Origin: Aplectana chamaeleonis
Lineage: Eukaryota; Nematoda; Chromadorea; Rhabditida; Cosmocercidae
Assembly (NCBI GenBank): GCA_029168955.1
Contig: JAPDOI010000174.1
Coordinates: 854,001-918,000 of the forward strand
Direction of reading: 5' to 3'
Length of the DNA stretch: 64,000 nucleotides
Below the pieces are notes generated by a model. That model worked only from the letters and a program-made list of their open reading frames with translations. It searched no databases and was not told the origin of the DNA. How positions within the stretch are numbered: position 1 is the first letter of the stretch; each line of letters starts with the position of its first letter. Below are positions 1-11,651 of this stretch, piece after piece. The position numbers and the translations under genes were made by a program.

Positions 1-145
1 ATCAAAAGACAATAAAAATCAGGCTTCAAATTTGGCCCAAAACAGTGGTTTTTCACGATTTTTCTTATGGGTCCTACTACTCGAAACCCAGAAAAGGGTT
101 TAGGGAGAAAAGGAAGACAAGCATATTTAATCGCGACCGCTGCCT

Positions 146-425
146 TTAAAGGCACAGTCCAACCTCAGGATTGTTTTTCTGTTTTTCTGCTTATCTTGAA
201 AACGGTCCCACGCTGATTCCAATGATGCCACCGGATTCGTACAAGACCACCTGGGAACGGAATTATGGCCCCTCGAAAATTGAACTGCGGAAGCATGGTG
301 GACGAGTTGTCCGAGGCTTGTAACTTCTGCTCTATGCAACCGATGCATGCGAAACGACCTGAACAAAAAGAGAGGTTTAGAATAAAGGGATGAGCGGGAT
401 ACCGACTGGAAGCCATCGCTTATCT
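146..425 (+). repeat. Partial TTAA-family element (left end)
   Basis: The segment begins with TTAAAGGCA and runs parallel to the left half of the element at 7435-7928 (shared blocks such as TATCTTGAAAACGGTCCCA and CCGAGGCTTGTAACTTC). The right half is not present, so this is a truncated or diverged copy. Small ORFs across it are repeat-derived. No coding function is seen. Confidence 0.6.
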
Positions 426-1668
426 CTCCACTGTTAGGCTCGAAAGATCGTAAAAAAGGCGTGCCGACGTGGCCTCTCGAGGTGGGCGCCCCAGGGTGGC
501 TTCCCCAAGTATCTCGCTTATCCGGAGGAGTTGAGAGCTCGCACCAGGCAGGTGCTATTTAGGGGGGTCTGCTTCACAATTATGCGGAAATCTCAGATTT
601 TATTTCTGAGCTCTTTAACCAAAAGTTAAATAGGTAATGCTCAACGTCTTCAGACCTGGGCGAAGAACTCAGATTCGCGCGAAAAAGAGTAATGAGATAT
701 GGAAACACATGATTACATACATTTGATAACATAACATGAATAGAAAAGGAAAGCTATAGTTTCCGTTTTCGTTCTAGTCTGACGCATGGACCAGGCGGCT
801 GGCCGTGCGGGGTTGGCGGCCTCACTGGAGAATGGGGTTTCGATTTTCGCGGGGTGGTCTACCGTCGCAGCCCCGTACATTCATCAGACTAAAATTATTG
901 CGCGAACTCTACATTTGCAGAAACGGCATTTGCCAATACATACTTTCAAAATGGCGCTGTTCTGCGCTGTCATTCAATGTCCATACGTCGGAGTTTATGG
1001 CTCGAACACGCTTTAAAAACCAAAAATAATCATGGGCTGGTCACTGATCGAGCCTAGAAGAGAATAAATGAATGAAGAGCTTCTAAAGCCTTTTGTAAAA
1101 CGCAATTCACCTTTCACAACTGCTGGATCCGTATCTAGCATTTTCTGCACAATAACCCCACCTCGCCATATTAAATTTGACCAGGAAGATTCAGCAGAAT
1201 TACAGCGGCCTGAATGCACAGGTTAGAACGAAAGCTGAGGAGTAGAGGTGCTCAAGGCAGTGCCTATGACAAATTTCATCTATTTTTCCGCAAGAAATCG
1301 AAAGGTCGGGGTCTCAATGGAGCGATATGATCGAGAAAAATAAAAACAGGCCTGAATGAGCCTTGATCTGCTCTGAAAACGTTAGTCTTTAGCGGTCGCT
1401 GTTGAGTTTTCGGTGGAGGAGTTCGGTCCAGTTCAATGGTTCGGCTTCGCCACACCTCTCTTTGCACTAGAGCGCGAGCGCGCATAAAATTAGCACTAGA
1501 GCGCGTTTAATTTCCCGCGCACCACCAGCGCAGTTGGCTCGCAAAGAACGAGGCTTACTTTTGAGCTTTTTCATCAACTATTCTGCGGTTTTCTGTTCAT
1601 CATGGGGACATTCGGGTTCCAAACCTTCGATTTCTGGGCAAAACTGGAAAACGATTTTTACCATGGAC
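426..1668. other. No gene recognised
   Basis: AT-rich sequence with only short ORFs (under about 80 codons), none resembling a known family. I see no tandem repeat or clear inverted pair here. Confidence 0.5.
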
Positions 1669-2345
1669 ACTGCCTCTTTGAAAGGCAGCATACACGCTCG
1701 TGAACGTGATTGGAATAGAATGGAAATAATAGGGAAAAAACGGAAATAGAATGGTATGGCTCAGAACACAACGCCTAACAATCGATTTAGCGATTAATCT
1801 CAAAATCAAAAATTATCGTGAACACTGCCTTTGAGAACAAGGCTTCTATGGGTACCATTGAAGGCAGCAGACACGCTCAAAAATGGTATCGTTTTCATGA
1901 CATAAATCAAAGATTTGGAGCTGGTTGTATTGGGAACTGACGAAAAAACGAACGAAAACTGTGTGAAAATAGAGGAATAACGGTTATTTTGTTATCAGGT
2001 GGAAACGGACGAGTTTTACGGCGCGCGGTTGAAACAGCGAATTTTAGCAACAAAGCGGTTGAGGTAGAGAAGCCGATATACTCTTACAGCCTGTACTGGG
2101 ACGATAACCTCGTTGGAAGCATCAAAAACCAGCCAAAGTGATCATATTAGTACTATCAATCTGGACGAGTTTGTATGTTGGGCGGGGTCGCAGAAGTTCA
2201 GGGGCGGGGTTGCAGAAATTTTTCGATTTGCATTGCTGAAATTTAGTAGTTTTGACTCGTTTTAGACGCAGTCTACTAGGAGCCATGCGATTCCAGAAAC
2301 GTAGTTATCTCAACAACTTTTTTCGAGCGTGTCTGCTGCCTTTAA
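1669..2345. mobile_element. Nested TTAA-family MITE fragments
   Basis: Two terminal types of the TTAA family abut here. GAACACTGCCTTTGA (right-end type) occurs near 1820-1833. A second unit starts with GAAGGCAGCAGACACGCTC near 1858 and ends with the inverted copy GAGCGTGTCTGCTGCCTTTAA near 2326-2345. The second unit is about 489 bp with inverted ends and no transposase ORF. The internal sequence is unique in this window. Confidence 0.5.
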
Positions 2346-2944
2346 AAGCACAAAGAGACTCGAACATCCCATAAAGAGAGCATTTCTAAAGCACAGATAA
2401 ACCTGAATCTCTCAAAAAGAACTCAATCTCACTGTGTTTTCGGTCTTTTTCGAGCAAATTTACCTTGAGTCATTATATAAAGGAAGATACGAAAGAACTG
2501 TGCATGCTCTGAGCCCTGCATAGTTAAGTAATGATAACTAAGAATTCCTTGTTTGTCATTTATGCATTTTTTTACAATCAGTCCTAGTTTTTCGGAAAGT
2601 GAAAACGGGCCTAAAACTCGAGTTATGGTCTGAACAGACCCCGTAGGGATTCAGTGAGGAAAAAAGTGAAAAATTAAAATCTCGTGGATAGTTCCCATTT
2701 TCCGCATTTTCAGGCTTTTTTCGGAAATCGGATTACCAAAAATTATCGGGATTCGGGATTCTGCTCATCCGTGGTAGCAAGTCTAGTGCAAAAACAAGCG
2801 AACGATAACAGAACATGAGCATGAAGGACAGCAAAAAATGAGTAAGAATAAGGATCACTGAATGCAGGATAATGGCGGAATGATGCAGGTGAATATAGCA
2901 AGGCAAGATCCGCTGATAAGTCAATAGCTGCGGGCAAGAAATCG

Positions 2945-3400
2945 TCGACGTTCAGGTGCGCATGTGCAATTCAAAACTCGCGCCTACCACTGACGTGGCG
3001 CAGAGTTTGAAATCGCCTTTTCGAAGTAGGGCGATTTTCGCCGAGTCCAAAAATCAACAACCTCGCTGCCGAAGCGATCCCATAGCGAATTGGGGCGAAA
3101 ACTTCACCAGTTTCGCCTCGCTCCACGCTTACCTCGCTTAAACTTCACCAACTCGCCCACACGAAAAGGCGATTAGCTAAATTAGGCGAAATCGGTGAAG
3201 TTTTCGCCATGATGATAAGATGGGCGTTTTAGGCCGCGCCCACCGAAGCGATTCGCCATATATTGTCAGAGAATGATGAATCTTTTATCTTCTCGGCAAG
3301 CGAGGCGAATTGAGGCAAAAACTTCACCAGGTTCGCCCCGCTCCGCGATTACCTCGCTCAAATTTCACCAACTCGCTAATAAGGAAAGACGATAAGCAAG
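2945..3400 (+). repeat. Dispersed direct repeat, copy 1
   Basis: About 315 bp (2945-3262) matches 5385-5702 in the same orientation with only scattered substitutions, including ACCACTGACGTGGCGCAGA and GGCGATTAGCTAAATTAGGC. A further partial block resembling its middle (CTTCACCAGGTTCGCC) lies at 3300-3400. No ORF of note; likely part of a non-autonomous mobile element whose ends I could not define. Confidence 0.6.
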
Positions 3401-3683
3401 GCTTCGCGGAACTACTCCGTTTCCGTAGTTCCGGTGTTTTTCGGGTTATTGCGTTCCGTTTCCGAGTTTTCGGGTCCGGGAAGGGAATAAATTAGTGCAA
3501 CACGATCTATGATAGTGGGTCTAGGCAAGGGTTTTTGAAGGTTCATGAGACGCTGAAAACTACATCTGACCTCTTGTGTTCAAGCGATTATCTGAGCTCG
3601 ACTGAGATCATTCACAAAATTAGGCGAAAACAGCGAGCTTCAAGATATATCATACATAATAATAAACGGCTAAGGGCTGACCG

Positions 3684-3835
3684 TTGACAGCAGAATGTGC
3701 GGGACCCGAATGGGAGTGCGCCACGCGCCGTCGAAAGTGTGTGGGACCCAACTGTGGGTGCGCCAAGTGCGATGAAAAATGTGCGGGACCCATTAGGGAG
3801 TGCGCCACGCGCTGGGGAAGTATGTTAGACCAGGC
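3684..3835 (+). repeat. Short GGGACCC minisatellite cluster
   Basis: Three degenerate units of the form GTGCGGGACCC...GGGAGTGCGCCACGCG. They are related to the 42-bp units at 14316-14880 and 12090-12232. This is a small outlying cluster of the same minisatellite family; the short ORF across it is a by-product. Confidence 0.55.
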
Positions 3836-4104
3836 TGGTTATCAAGGAACGATGATAATTAAGTTCTCATTTGGCAATGATTCAATTATTCTATGCGTCA
3901 TTATACACGCCTACAAGTACGCCGCGAAGCGGCGTTAGTGCGCACTCTGTTTCAAGAAAATAGAGATTTAACGAAAAACAGAACATTCACGGTTATCTAT
4001 CTGGATCCAGCGCAATTCGCTTACCCCTTTGAACAGTAAGGGATGAGGGCACGTCAGAAAAACGTGTTCCATTTTTGGGATTTCACAGGCCAAGGAAAAA
4101 TGCC

Positions 4105-4587
4105 TTACTCTAATTGTAAGTGGGTTAGTTTAGGTGTTGAACCCAAATATGATGTATTGTTATGATAGATGAATATGATGTAGATCTGAACGTGTAGATT
4201 TGGATATGGGAAGTCGTTCGGCGCCTTTGGGATTTCAAACAGCGCGTCATCGTAAGTAACGCGGTCTAATGCGTTAGTATGCAGGACCCGGCCCAGTACT
4301 GCTGCAACGCCGCCACGCGACCGCACCGCGTTACCCGCGGAGATGCTACTCGGAAATACGTTGCCGAGTAAATCTATCCGAATCGGAATGTCCGCCCACG
4401 CGGTCGACGTGCGTGCCAAGCGCCCATCACGACGGCATTTTTTGGACGAGCCTTTCCGCGACTGCAAACCGCTGGCTAGGATGTTATTCACTATTTGTCT
4501 AATAATCTTGATAATCGATTTACGAGTCCGCAATATGTCGTCGAGACCACCGCTCAACACGCACGCCGGCCGCTTGGGCGGACAGTC
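4105..4587 (-). CDS. Unidentified open reading frame
   Basis: An open frame of about 160 codons on the minus strand. It lies in a locally GC-richer patch with many CG dinucleotides, unlike its AT-rich flanks. The first 110 codons look protein-like (basic stretch SRKGSSKKCRRDGR, then a mixed hydrophobic/polar segment); the last 35 codons become AT-rich and may be intron or non-coding. I do not recognise the family. A second minus-strand frame (4601-4825) lies just upstream, so this could be two exons or a frameshifted copy. No start, promoter or splice assignment can be made with confidence. It could equally be chance or the inside of a repeat. Confidence 0.25.
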   Translation of the reverse strand, partial: DCPPKRPACVLSGGLDDILRTRKSIIKIIRQIVNNILASGLQSRKGSSKKCRRDGRLARTSTAWADIPIRIDLLGNVFPSSISAGNAVRSRGGVAAVLGRVLHTNALDRVTYDDALFEIPKAPNDFPYPNLHVQIYIIFIYHNNTSYLGSTPKLTHLQLE

Positions 4588-5384
4588 TCATATGGATGGA
4601 CTATACACCTGTACATCTCCAGCAGCGACCGTTTGCACGGGCCGTGTCACTGTTTTCGGAAGCCACGAGGCAGCAAAGATCGATATTCGCTAAATCGATA
4701 TTCCTCACAAACACGTTAACGCTTGTGCCCCGTAGATATTGCGGCTTTCCACAGAAACGACACCGACGATATATGCTGATTAATGGAGGTCTAACTCTTC
4801 TTTGACCCAACTCATGACATCGCAATTAAATGAACAGTTTCTGTATATCAAACTCGCATTTGGAACAACAAAGATTATATACAGTATTTTTAACTTAGCT
4901 TCGGTGAAGATTTACCGAGCAGTTGAGTGAGAGCGGAGCTGGGGCTTCGTAGGTGCAGTGCGATAAGGCGCTCCCCGCAAAGGGAATATGCTGGTTCAAT
5001 CTGGCTCGGAGCCAAGCGTTTTGCGATCAACTCAGCACCTTGTGTAAACATACCATAACGTGCACTGCGACGTTGAACTGCAGTTACGGCAAAAAACATC
5101 CGAAAAATCGTGTAAGACTACGAACTTAGTTTAATTTTTTGAAATAATACCAAAGTGCAGTCTAAAATGAGAAATAGCTCACCTTGAAATTTGGTAAAAT
5201 TGAAGTCTACTGACGGGCGGAAGTTCAGCTGGAGGTGCCCTGGCAGCGGCGTGGAGGGAGGGCAAAAATCGGGAGTGGTGCCACGAAGAGCAAGAAAAAT
5301 GAACATGGAAGACGTGTGAAGATGGACGGTATCTGATGAATCGATACAAGAAAATCAGCTGCGGCCAAGAATCTTTTTAAACTG

Positions 5385-5706
5385 CACGAATGCATGTGCA
5401 TTTCGAAACTCGCGCCCACCACTGACGTGGCGCAGAATTTGAAATCGCCTTTTCGAAGTAGGGCGATTTTCGCCGAGTCCAAAAATCAACAACCTCGCTG
5501 CCAAAGCGATCTCGTAGCGAATTGGGGCAAAAAACTTCACCGGTTTTGCCTCGCTCCACGCTTACCTCGCTTAAACTTCACCAACTCGCCAACACGAAAA
5601 GGCGATTAGCTAAATTAGGCGAAATCGGTGAAGTTCTCGCCATGATGATAAGACGGGCGTTTTAGGCCGCGCCCACCGAAGCGATTCGCCATCTATTGTC
5701 AGAGTA
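5385..5706 (+). repeat. Dispersed direct repeat, copy 2
   Basis: Second copy of the repeat at 2945-3262, same orientation, ending at CGATTCGCCATCTATTGTCAG. The 2.4-kb separation and lack of shared flanks argue for two independent insertions or a segmental duplication rather than a tandem array. Confidence 0.6.
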
Positions 5707-5956
5707 GGTTTTCGGACCCCCAATATAGTCTATGTTCAATGTTCAATCTTCAAAATATGTTTATTCAAACTTATTATGATTTTTAAAATCTTTTGTGGCA
5801 CATTTTGCCGCGAGAACACGAGGCCGGCGGATCATTTGGAACACGGCAACTTCTAAGTTCATAGTGGGTGGGTTTCTGACCATGCTCTACCGATTCAGCA
5901 AATAAACATTTTTCCTGGTCCGCCGTCATTACGAACGGTTTAATATGCACTGCGAC

Positions 5957-6060
5957 CAGGGATGTGCGGCAAATGATTTTGAAAAACCGGCAAACGGAAA
6001 TCGGCAAATTTTGCCCAAAAACGGCCGGCAATCGGCAATCGACAAACAGCAAAATAGAAC
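5957..6060 (+). repeat. hAT-like terminal repeat, one end only
   Basis: Starts CAGGGATGTGCGG, the same terminus as the hAT-like element at 24287-26190. It continues with CGGCAAA/CGGCAATCGGCAA-type subterminal repeats. No matching inverted right end was found in the following kilobases, so this is probably a solo or eroded end. Confidence 0.45.
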
Positions 6061-7029
6061 ACCTCGTACAAAAACGATACTAATGTCTTAGAAGTAAAGG
6101 AAAAAAATACTATTTTCTAATGCACATTTCGTATTACAATAGCATGATAAGAAATAGTTTTTCAATAACGCCTCAAGAAGTTTAACCTCAAAGTTGGTAC
6201 AATGCCACATATACATAACAGCAACAAAATGAATATTCTATGAATTCAATTCAGCTTTAGTAATAAGAATGTTGTGGTGGAAGGAAAGTAATTCTTCGAG
6301 GTTCTCTCATTTTAACCTTTTCGGAATAGTAGTCATTCATTTGATTCGTGTTTCGAATTTATCGCCGAAAATCCAGAGTATGATGTAGTCCGAGTTAACA
6401 GAGTGAGCACCCATTCAAAAAAAGATTAGCCTAATATGGTATTACTTTAGGTGAAAACATATTTTCTAACAAGCGTGGCGCCCACGCCGCTTCTCGGCGT
6501 ACTTGTTGGCGTGTCTCACGGTGTGTTTACTATTCGAGCTGAATATGGAGAAAAGATGACGGCGTGTACGAATGCTGCTAAAACGCACGTTTTGAAGAGT
6601 CTTGGGAGCATTTCAGAGAAACTGCTCCATCTTCGACAACCCTCTCCCCTCCGAACTTTTAAATCTCTCCTGACCTGATCGCTAACAACTCAAATACGTG
6701 CGATTGGGTAGTTTTAATCATTTCTAAAAAGCTACTCCCTAGAAACTGTTGTCGTCTCAAATCACCTTCTTTCCAAGCAACACGCCACCTCTTCCTCCCA
6801 GCTGATCACCCCCGACTCCGTGCATCCAATTTAAAGTCAAGCAACGAATTTGATCAAAGTGGATGTTCCCCACGCCGCGTACTCCCTCTCCGACCCTTCC
6901 AACCCAGAACTCCAACTTTCAACTCAGTAACATGTTTTTCAGCGCAATAGCGAGCACAGCAGAAAACGGCAAAGTGCATAAGCCAGCAAACGGCCACTGA
7001 GGTAAAGCATCCTTTACGCGACGCTTTGC
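6061..7029. other. No gene recognised
   Basis: AT-rich sequence with short unsupported ORFs. No tandem repeat, inverted repeat or known protein motif was seen. Confidence 0.45.
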
Positions 7030-7290
7030 ACAGTCCCAGAGAGGTCTTGCCTACACTCCAAGGTAGTAACGCACACTCAGCGAAGTCTCGCACTCATTCA
7101 CTGGCCCTCCGAACTCTCCTAACGAGCTTCCGGCGCTTGGCACGTTCTCAGTCGGGTCCTACACACACCTTCATTGGCGTTTGGGGCTTTCCCAGTTTGT
7201 TCCCTCTCACTTTTCCCGACTCTTGGCGCACTCCCAGTTGGGTCCCATAGGTTTTTGCCGTCGCTCTGCGCACTCCCAGTGATGTTCCGC
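7030..7290 (-). repeat. Degenerate minisatellite, inverted
   Basis: Repeated CGCACTCCCAGT-GGGTCC blocks are the reverse complement of the GGGACCC...GGGAGTGCG units at 3684-3835. The array is heavily diverged. No coding meaning is assigned. Confidence 0.45.
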
Positions 7291-7434
7291 ATAGTCTGTG
7301 GTGAACGGTCACAGGTGAACTCCTATCCGTTAAAAATGATGTAAGATGATTTCAACAGAAATGTGTTTTCAAATACGTGAAACAAATAGAGACATTCAGT
7401 ATTTCTCCTAAGGTCTTCGTGTCCTCTCCTCTTC

Positions 7435-7928
7435 TTAAAGGCAGTGTTCACGATTAGAATCGTTTTTCAGTTTTTCCATCTATCTTGAAAACGGTCCCAT
7501 GCTGGTTTCAATGATGTCTCTGAAATCGTACAACACCTTCAGGGAACGGTGTTATGGTCTCTCAAAAATTGAGCTAAGGAAACATGTTGGACGAGCTGTC
7601 CGAGGCTTGTAACTTCCGTCTTTTGCAGCCGATCTATGCGAGCTGACCTGAGTGAAGAGAGAAGCTGAGAATAAAGGGAAGAACGGGGTTAATGATTGGA
7701 AACCATCGCTCAACTCACGATTTCGAGCGTTCCTTTGTTCACGCCGGTGGGCGTGTGTTGCGCTTTTGGGGTTTGCCTTGCGCTCGAAGTGGCAATTTCG
7801 GGCTCTTTTGGAGCGTTTCCTGGCTCGTTTTCTTGCGTTCTTTCAACGTCAACGTTACAGTGTACCCCTCCACTACACATTCCTAGTGGAAACTGAAACA
7901 CATTTTTTATCGAGAACACTGCCTTTAA
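7435..7928. mobile_element. TTAA-bounded non-autonomous element, 494 bp
   Basis: Begins TTAAAGGCAGTGTTCACGAT and ends with an inverted, slightly diverged copy of that terminus ending in TTAA. TTAA on both sides in every intact copy of the family fits a piggyBac-type target site, but it could simply be part of the terminal repeat. No transposase is encoded; the ORF at 7652-8152 starts inside and runs out of the element. Its segment near 7680-7760 is the uninterrupted counterpart of the LINE insertion site at 41479. Confidence 0.65.
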
Positions 7929-8411
7929 TCCACCGTTTTCGTTGTAGCAGAAAGCATCAAAGCTCTCCCCAATATCCAAAACCTCGATCCAAGATCAGTG
8001 CGTTCAGAAATGATAGGCTCACCCTTGAAAATCAAGGTTTTCGAAACGCTTCACAGTTTGGTGATCCATACTGTTTACCATTGGATTCAGCAGCGCAAAA
8101 AACCTGTGATTACTCAATCTTACGAATACTCCACGATTTTGAACAATTTTAAGGTAAATTTTCGGTTTTTTCACCGTTCAGGAATGATAGGCTCACCGTG
8201 CGAAAACAAATATTTATTGAACATAACGTGAACAAACAATAAAATCTAGTATGATATAGGTCCACCACCGTTAGCACTGACCTCAAAAATGCTCTTATTG
8301 TTAGGCATAGAAAGGATCAAAATTGATATGACATTCTTATCAAGGCTGGTCCAGGCTTCGAGAACAGCAGCCATTTTCCAAGTTTTCTTGGCTTATGCGA
8401 GATCGCCTTAC

Positions 8412-8617
8412 CTTTGGCCAGTCGGTTGCCATGTTCTTTCTTGCAAATTCCAGTCGAGATTCTTTATGGTTGGCGGACAATGACGGGGCCTTCTTCATAA
8501 CTTGGCGGACAATGTTTTCATTGCCGTTTGAGGTGTTCCAGACAGTTGGTATTGCGAACGTCCGATTTGGGCTGCTATTCTTCGCTGACTCAATCCAACA
8601 GAGGCGAGGGCACGAAT
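8412..8617 (-). pseudogene. Tc1/mariner-type transposase exon, decayed
   Basis: Read on minus, an acceptor (TCCCAG) at 8618 precedes a helix-turn-helix segment (RALASVGLSQRRIAAQIGRS). After a frameshift comes the second DNA-binding segment with MKKAPSLSANHKESRLEFAR and NMATDWPK. The exon ends at a consensus donor (AAG|GTAAGG) exactly where Tc1-like proteins continue into the SDE catalytic motif. This order (HTH, HTH, then DDE domain) is that of nematode Tc1/mariner transposases. The catalytic exon was not found below 8411. The internal frameshift makes it a remnant; no terminal repeats were identified around it. Confidence 0.65.
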
Positions 8618-8795
8618 CTGGGATTTTTAAGAAGTAGTAAGAGCAGTACCACGTCCCATACAAGCGAAAACGATGTACGATGTGCCCACGTCAATGGTAT
8701 GTAATGGGCCTGTAACGGGAAATTTTTCGAAGTAGGTTTAGAAAACCTCGGTTCTCAAAGGTGAGTCTATCATTTCTGAATGCACTATATACCCT

Positions 8796-8942
8796 CTATA
8801 AAACGTCGAAATTCACATCATTCGAGGCGCGAGCGGCGGGCGCGACGCCTCGGCCTCCGTCTACCCTACGCTCTCTCACCGTCTCTAACCTCCGCTCCGC
8901 ACCAGCATGCTTAGGAACCAACTGAATTTCGCCGTTTTATAG
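8796..8942. mobile_element. Small MITE with CTATAAAACG ends
   Basis: 147 bp bounded by CTATAAAACGTCGAAATTC and the inverted copy GAATTTCGCCGTTTTATAG. The interior is much more GC-rich (CGCGAGCGGCGGGCGCGACG) than the flanks. No ORF. The ends and size suggest a MITE; the superfamily is not assigned. Confidence 0.5.
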
Positions 8943-9450
8943 CCTGTATATGATTTGTATCCTATCTCTAGGGAGCCGCGTTGCAAGTATTATCTCGATA
9001 TCTTGGGAGCGAAGCGATTGTTTCTCCATTTTCACCATTGTGTTTTCTCACAAACAACGACTCGACTTTAACGATAAAGCTATCATAGCAGCGTCGCCGC
9101 TTCCCCATCCAGAAATTGACGATAATAGCGACACTCGAAAATTAGCGAGCTATCCGGGAAGCGACAACGAGTGTCAAGTAGAGGAGGGGGTGCGTACTCA
9201 AACGCTCTATTCTAACAAAAAAAAACTTCCCCGTACGAAGAAAAAAGTTCTAAAAAAAAACTAGAAAGTTTCTCTTCAAACTACATAACAGGTGAGGTGA
9301 ATTAGATTGCTTGAGCTTCGAAGATAGAAGTCGATGAAGTTCATTTCATCGATTTCTATAGACTTGCTTGCAATGGTCCGAAAATATTGGATCAGAAAAA
9401 AGTCGTTAAGTACCGTTCTCGCCCTTGTTTTTTTTGAACATTTTTTGCAT
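8943..9450. other. No gene recognised
   Basis: A 104-codon + frame (8950-9264) with an acidic, serine-rich middle and a lysine-rich end is present but unlike any family I know. It lacks convincing splice or start context, so I do not call it a gene. Confidence 0.4.
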
Positions 9451-9934
9451 TTAAGGCGGTGTTCACAATAATCTTCGATTTTGAGATTAATCGCTGAATC
9501 GATTGTTTGGCCCCCGAGTAGAACTGAAATGACGAAGAAACCGAGAAAAACGCATCGGAAGGGCACGAAATCCTCTACTCTCACCCCGCTTCATTACTCT
9601 CAGTGGAAATGTTTGTTGTGACAATGAAATCGTTTGTGGACCCGTCTTTTGTTATTCTCTATTTCGTGTTGCTCCGTTCGTTCCTTCGGGCCCTAGCTAC
9701 TACTGTTTTGCCTAAAATGTTCTTCCATTTTTGACCAGCCCCATTTTTTACCGGTGACAACCACCGTGAACATGTTCATCCAATCGGACAACTAGTCTAG
9801 GCCGGAAAATAATGTCACTGAATTAAGGCGATTTAGTGCGTTGTTCGCCGTTTCTTCGTAATTTTGGTAACCCTTGGATCCCAAGGCATTGTTGAAAACT
9901 CGGTAACGAAAATCATCGTGAACACTGCCTTTAA
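9451..9934. mobile_element. TTAA-bounded non-autonomous element, 484 bp
   Basis: Left end TTAAGGCGGTGTTCACAATA, right end ATCGTGAACACTGCCTTTAA, inverted to each other. Same family as 7435-7928 by its termini, with a different interior (AATCGATT-containing blocks that also occur at 1729-1830). No transposase. Confidence 0.6.
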
Positions 9935-10271
9935 CTGGAGGTGCCATTCGAAAGATTTTTCCGTGTGCCAAAGTGTGACATATTCACTTCTCCGAAAGAT
10001 TCAAAATTCCTTGGTTTCTTGTTTTTTTTTAGTTTCCTTGGCTTTGAAATGGAATATGAAAGGAATGCCGGAAAAATAGGCATCTTCAACTTTCGCTGTC
10101 CTTTTTGCCTTTTGCAGCAAAGGTCCGGAGATCATGGTGAATGTTTGACATCCTCACACATGAGCTCTCGTAGAACGGCTTCGAAGACTTTTGCAAGGGG
10201 AAACCTGGCGTTACCATAAAGATGGGTAATTTGCTCTACTTGTTGGACCATTGTTTTGCGAAATAGCCAAA

Positions 10272-10741
10272 TTAAAGACAGCATACACGCTCGTAAGCGT
10301 GGTTGGGATAGCAACCTGAATTGAACCGTATGGCTTATAACATAATGCCTACGCATTTTGAAGCGTCAAAAACGACCCACAATGCCGTTACAGGAGTAGC
10401 AAGTTTGGCCCCGCCCGTATTTTCACGCCCCCTGTATTTGCCCTTTTCCTCCAACGCGGGGTTGCTGTGTCATCTTCGCAGTCAGTGCCGTTTGTGGTTC
10501 ACTGGCTAGGAAATCCACCAACAGTACCGATGGTGAAGATGACCCTGCAACCTTGCGTTGGGGAAAAAGGGCAAATACAGAGGGCATGAAAATACGGGCG
10601 GGACCAAACTTGCTACTCCTGTAACGGCATTGTGGGTCGTTTTTGAATCTTTGAAATGCATAGGCGTTGTGTTCTTAGCAATACGATTCTATTTCCGTAG
10701 TAATCCCAAATACGTTCACGAAGCGTATATGCTGCCTTTAA
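10272..10741. mobile_element. TTAA-bounded palindromic MITE, 470 bp
   Basis: Long inverted arms: 10272-10460 pairs with 10560-10741. The ends are TTAAAGACAGCATACACGC and its inverse ending in TTTAA. The arms share ACAATGCCGTTACAGGAGTA in opposite orientations. The whole could fold into a hairpin with a roughly 100-nt loop. No coding capacity. Confidence 0.65.
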
Positions 10742-11507
10742 AACAGCGTTACCTTTCTTTGAAATTGTCATCAATTTTTTGTATAGGGCACTCGCACCAC
10801 AAGCTTCTCGTAAACGCTGCTTATGTCCCAAAGTGTTCCAGTCTTCTTTTGTCACCCAGGTGAAGAGCGAAGAGTGGCAGCTTTTTGATATTCCTTTTTC
10901 TTCAGGGCGGGTATTCCATTCCAAAGCATAAAAAATATATATGATGAATCATAAAAAAGTGGATTTGAGAGGTTTGTAGAGCAGAAAACAATCATTGTGA
11001 TTGTTGAATCTCAATGTCATTCAAATCACAAGTAAATATTAAACGAAGAAGAAAATAAAAAAACTTCTCGATTTCACTTCCCAACCTGATAGTTTCTCTC
11101 TTCTGCTTCCGCTGTTGCACCGGCAAGTCCCTCTCCTCCTCCAAAAACCGTCCCCTCGTTTTAAATGTATTTTGTTATCCCTCGGACGTCATGTGTAAGC
11201 AATCCATGAGGGAGAAAAGAAAATTTCACTGCAAAAGCAGCACTTATCCATGCTTTCGGCTACGAGGCATGATATGACATCCCGGCTTGTACCTCCGTGA
11301 ACCAGCGCGCTCTAATCGGGATGACCGCGACGCAACCGCTGCAAGAAATTCACGCTTACTTTCAGAATTTAAAAAAAAATCAAAATCACTCGCAATTGAC
11401 TCCTTTTCCACGCATTTGCAAGTTTGGTTTTTATAAAATTGTTAATTTTCTGGTACGGCTGCATCTATTTAAAGCTAATTGAGCTATTTTAAAAGTTGTT
11501 GGAGCTA
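10742..11507. other. No gene recognised
   Basis: AT-rich sequence. I see only short ORFs and A/T runs, no splice-bounded coding segment. Confidence 0.4.
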
Positions 11508-11651
11508 TCGTCGATCACTGGTCGAGAGATCGCCGCTTCGAACACACCTGGCACGCACGCAAGCGAAGAGGTAATGATATTTCATTACCTCCTCGCTTGC
11601 GTGCGTGCCACGTGTGTTCGACGCGGCAATCTCTCGACCAGTGATCGATCA
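11508..11651. mobile_element. TA-flanked palindromic MITE, copy 1
   Basis: Near-perfect palindrome of 144 bp: TCGTCGATCACTGGTCGAGA at the left pairs with TCTCGACCAGTGATCGATCA at the right, and the centre is GAGGTAATGATATTTCATTACCTC. TA lies immediately outside both ends, the duplication expected for Tc1/mariner-mobilised elements. A second copy is at 22924-23068. Confidence 0.75.

Noticed and set aside
7652..8152. 166-codon + ORF
   Set aside because: It starts inside the TTAA element at 7435-7928 and runs past its end; no motif or conservation in the other copies of that repeat.
8950..9264. 104-codon + ORF as a gene
   Set aside because: No recognisable family, no clear start or splice context, and a lysine-rich end that comes from A-runs.
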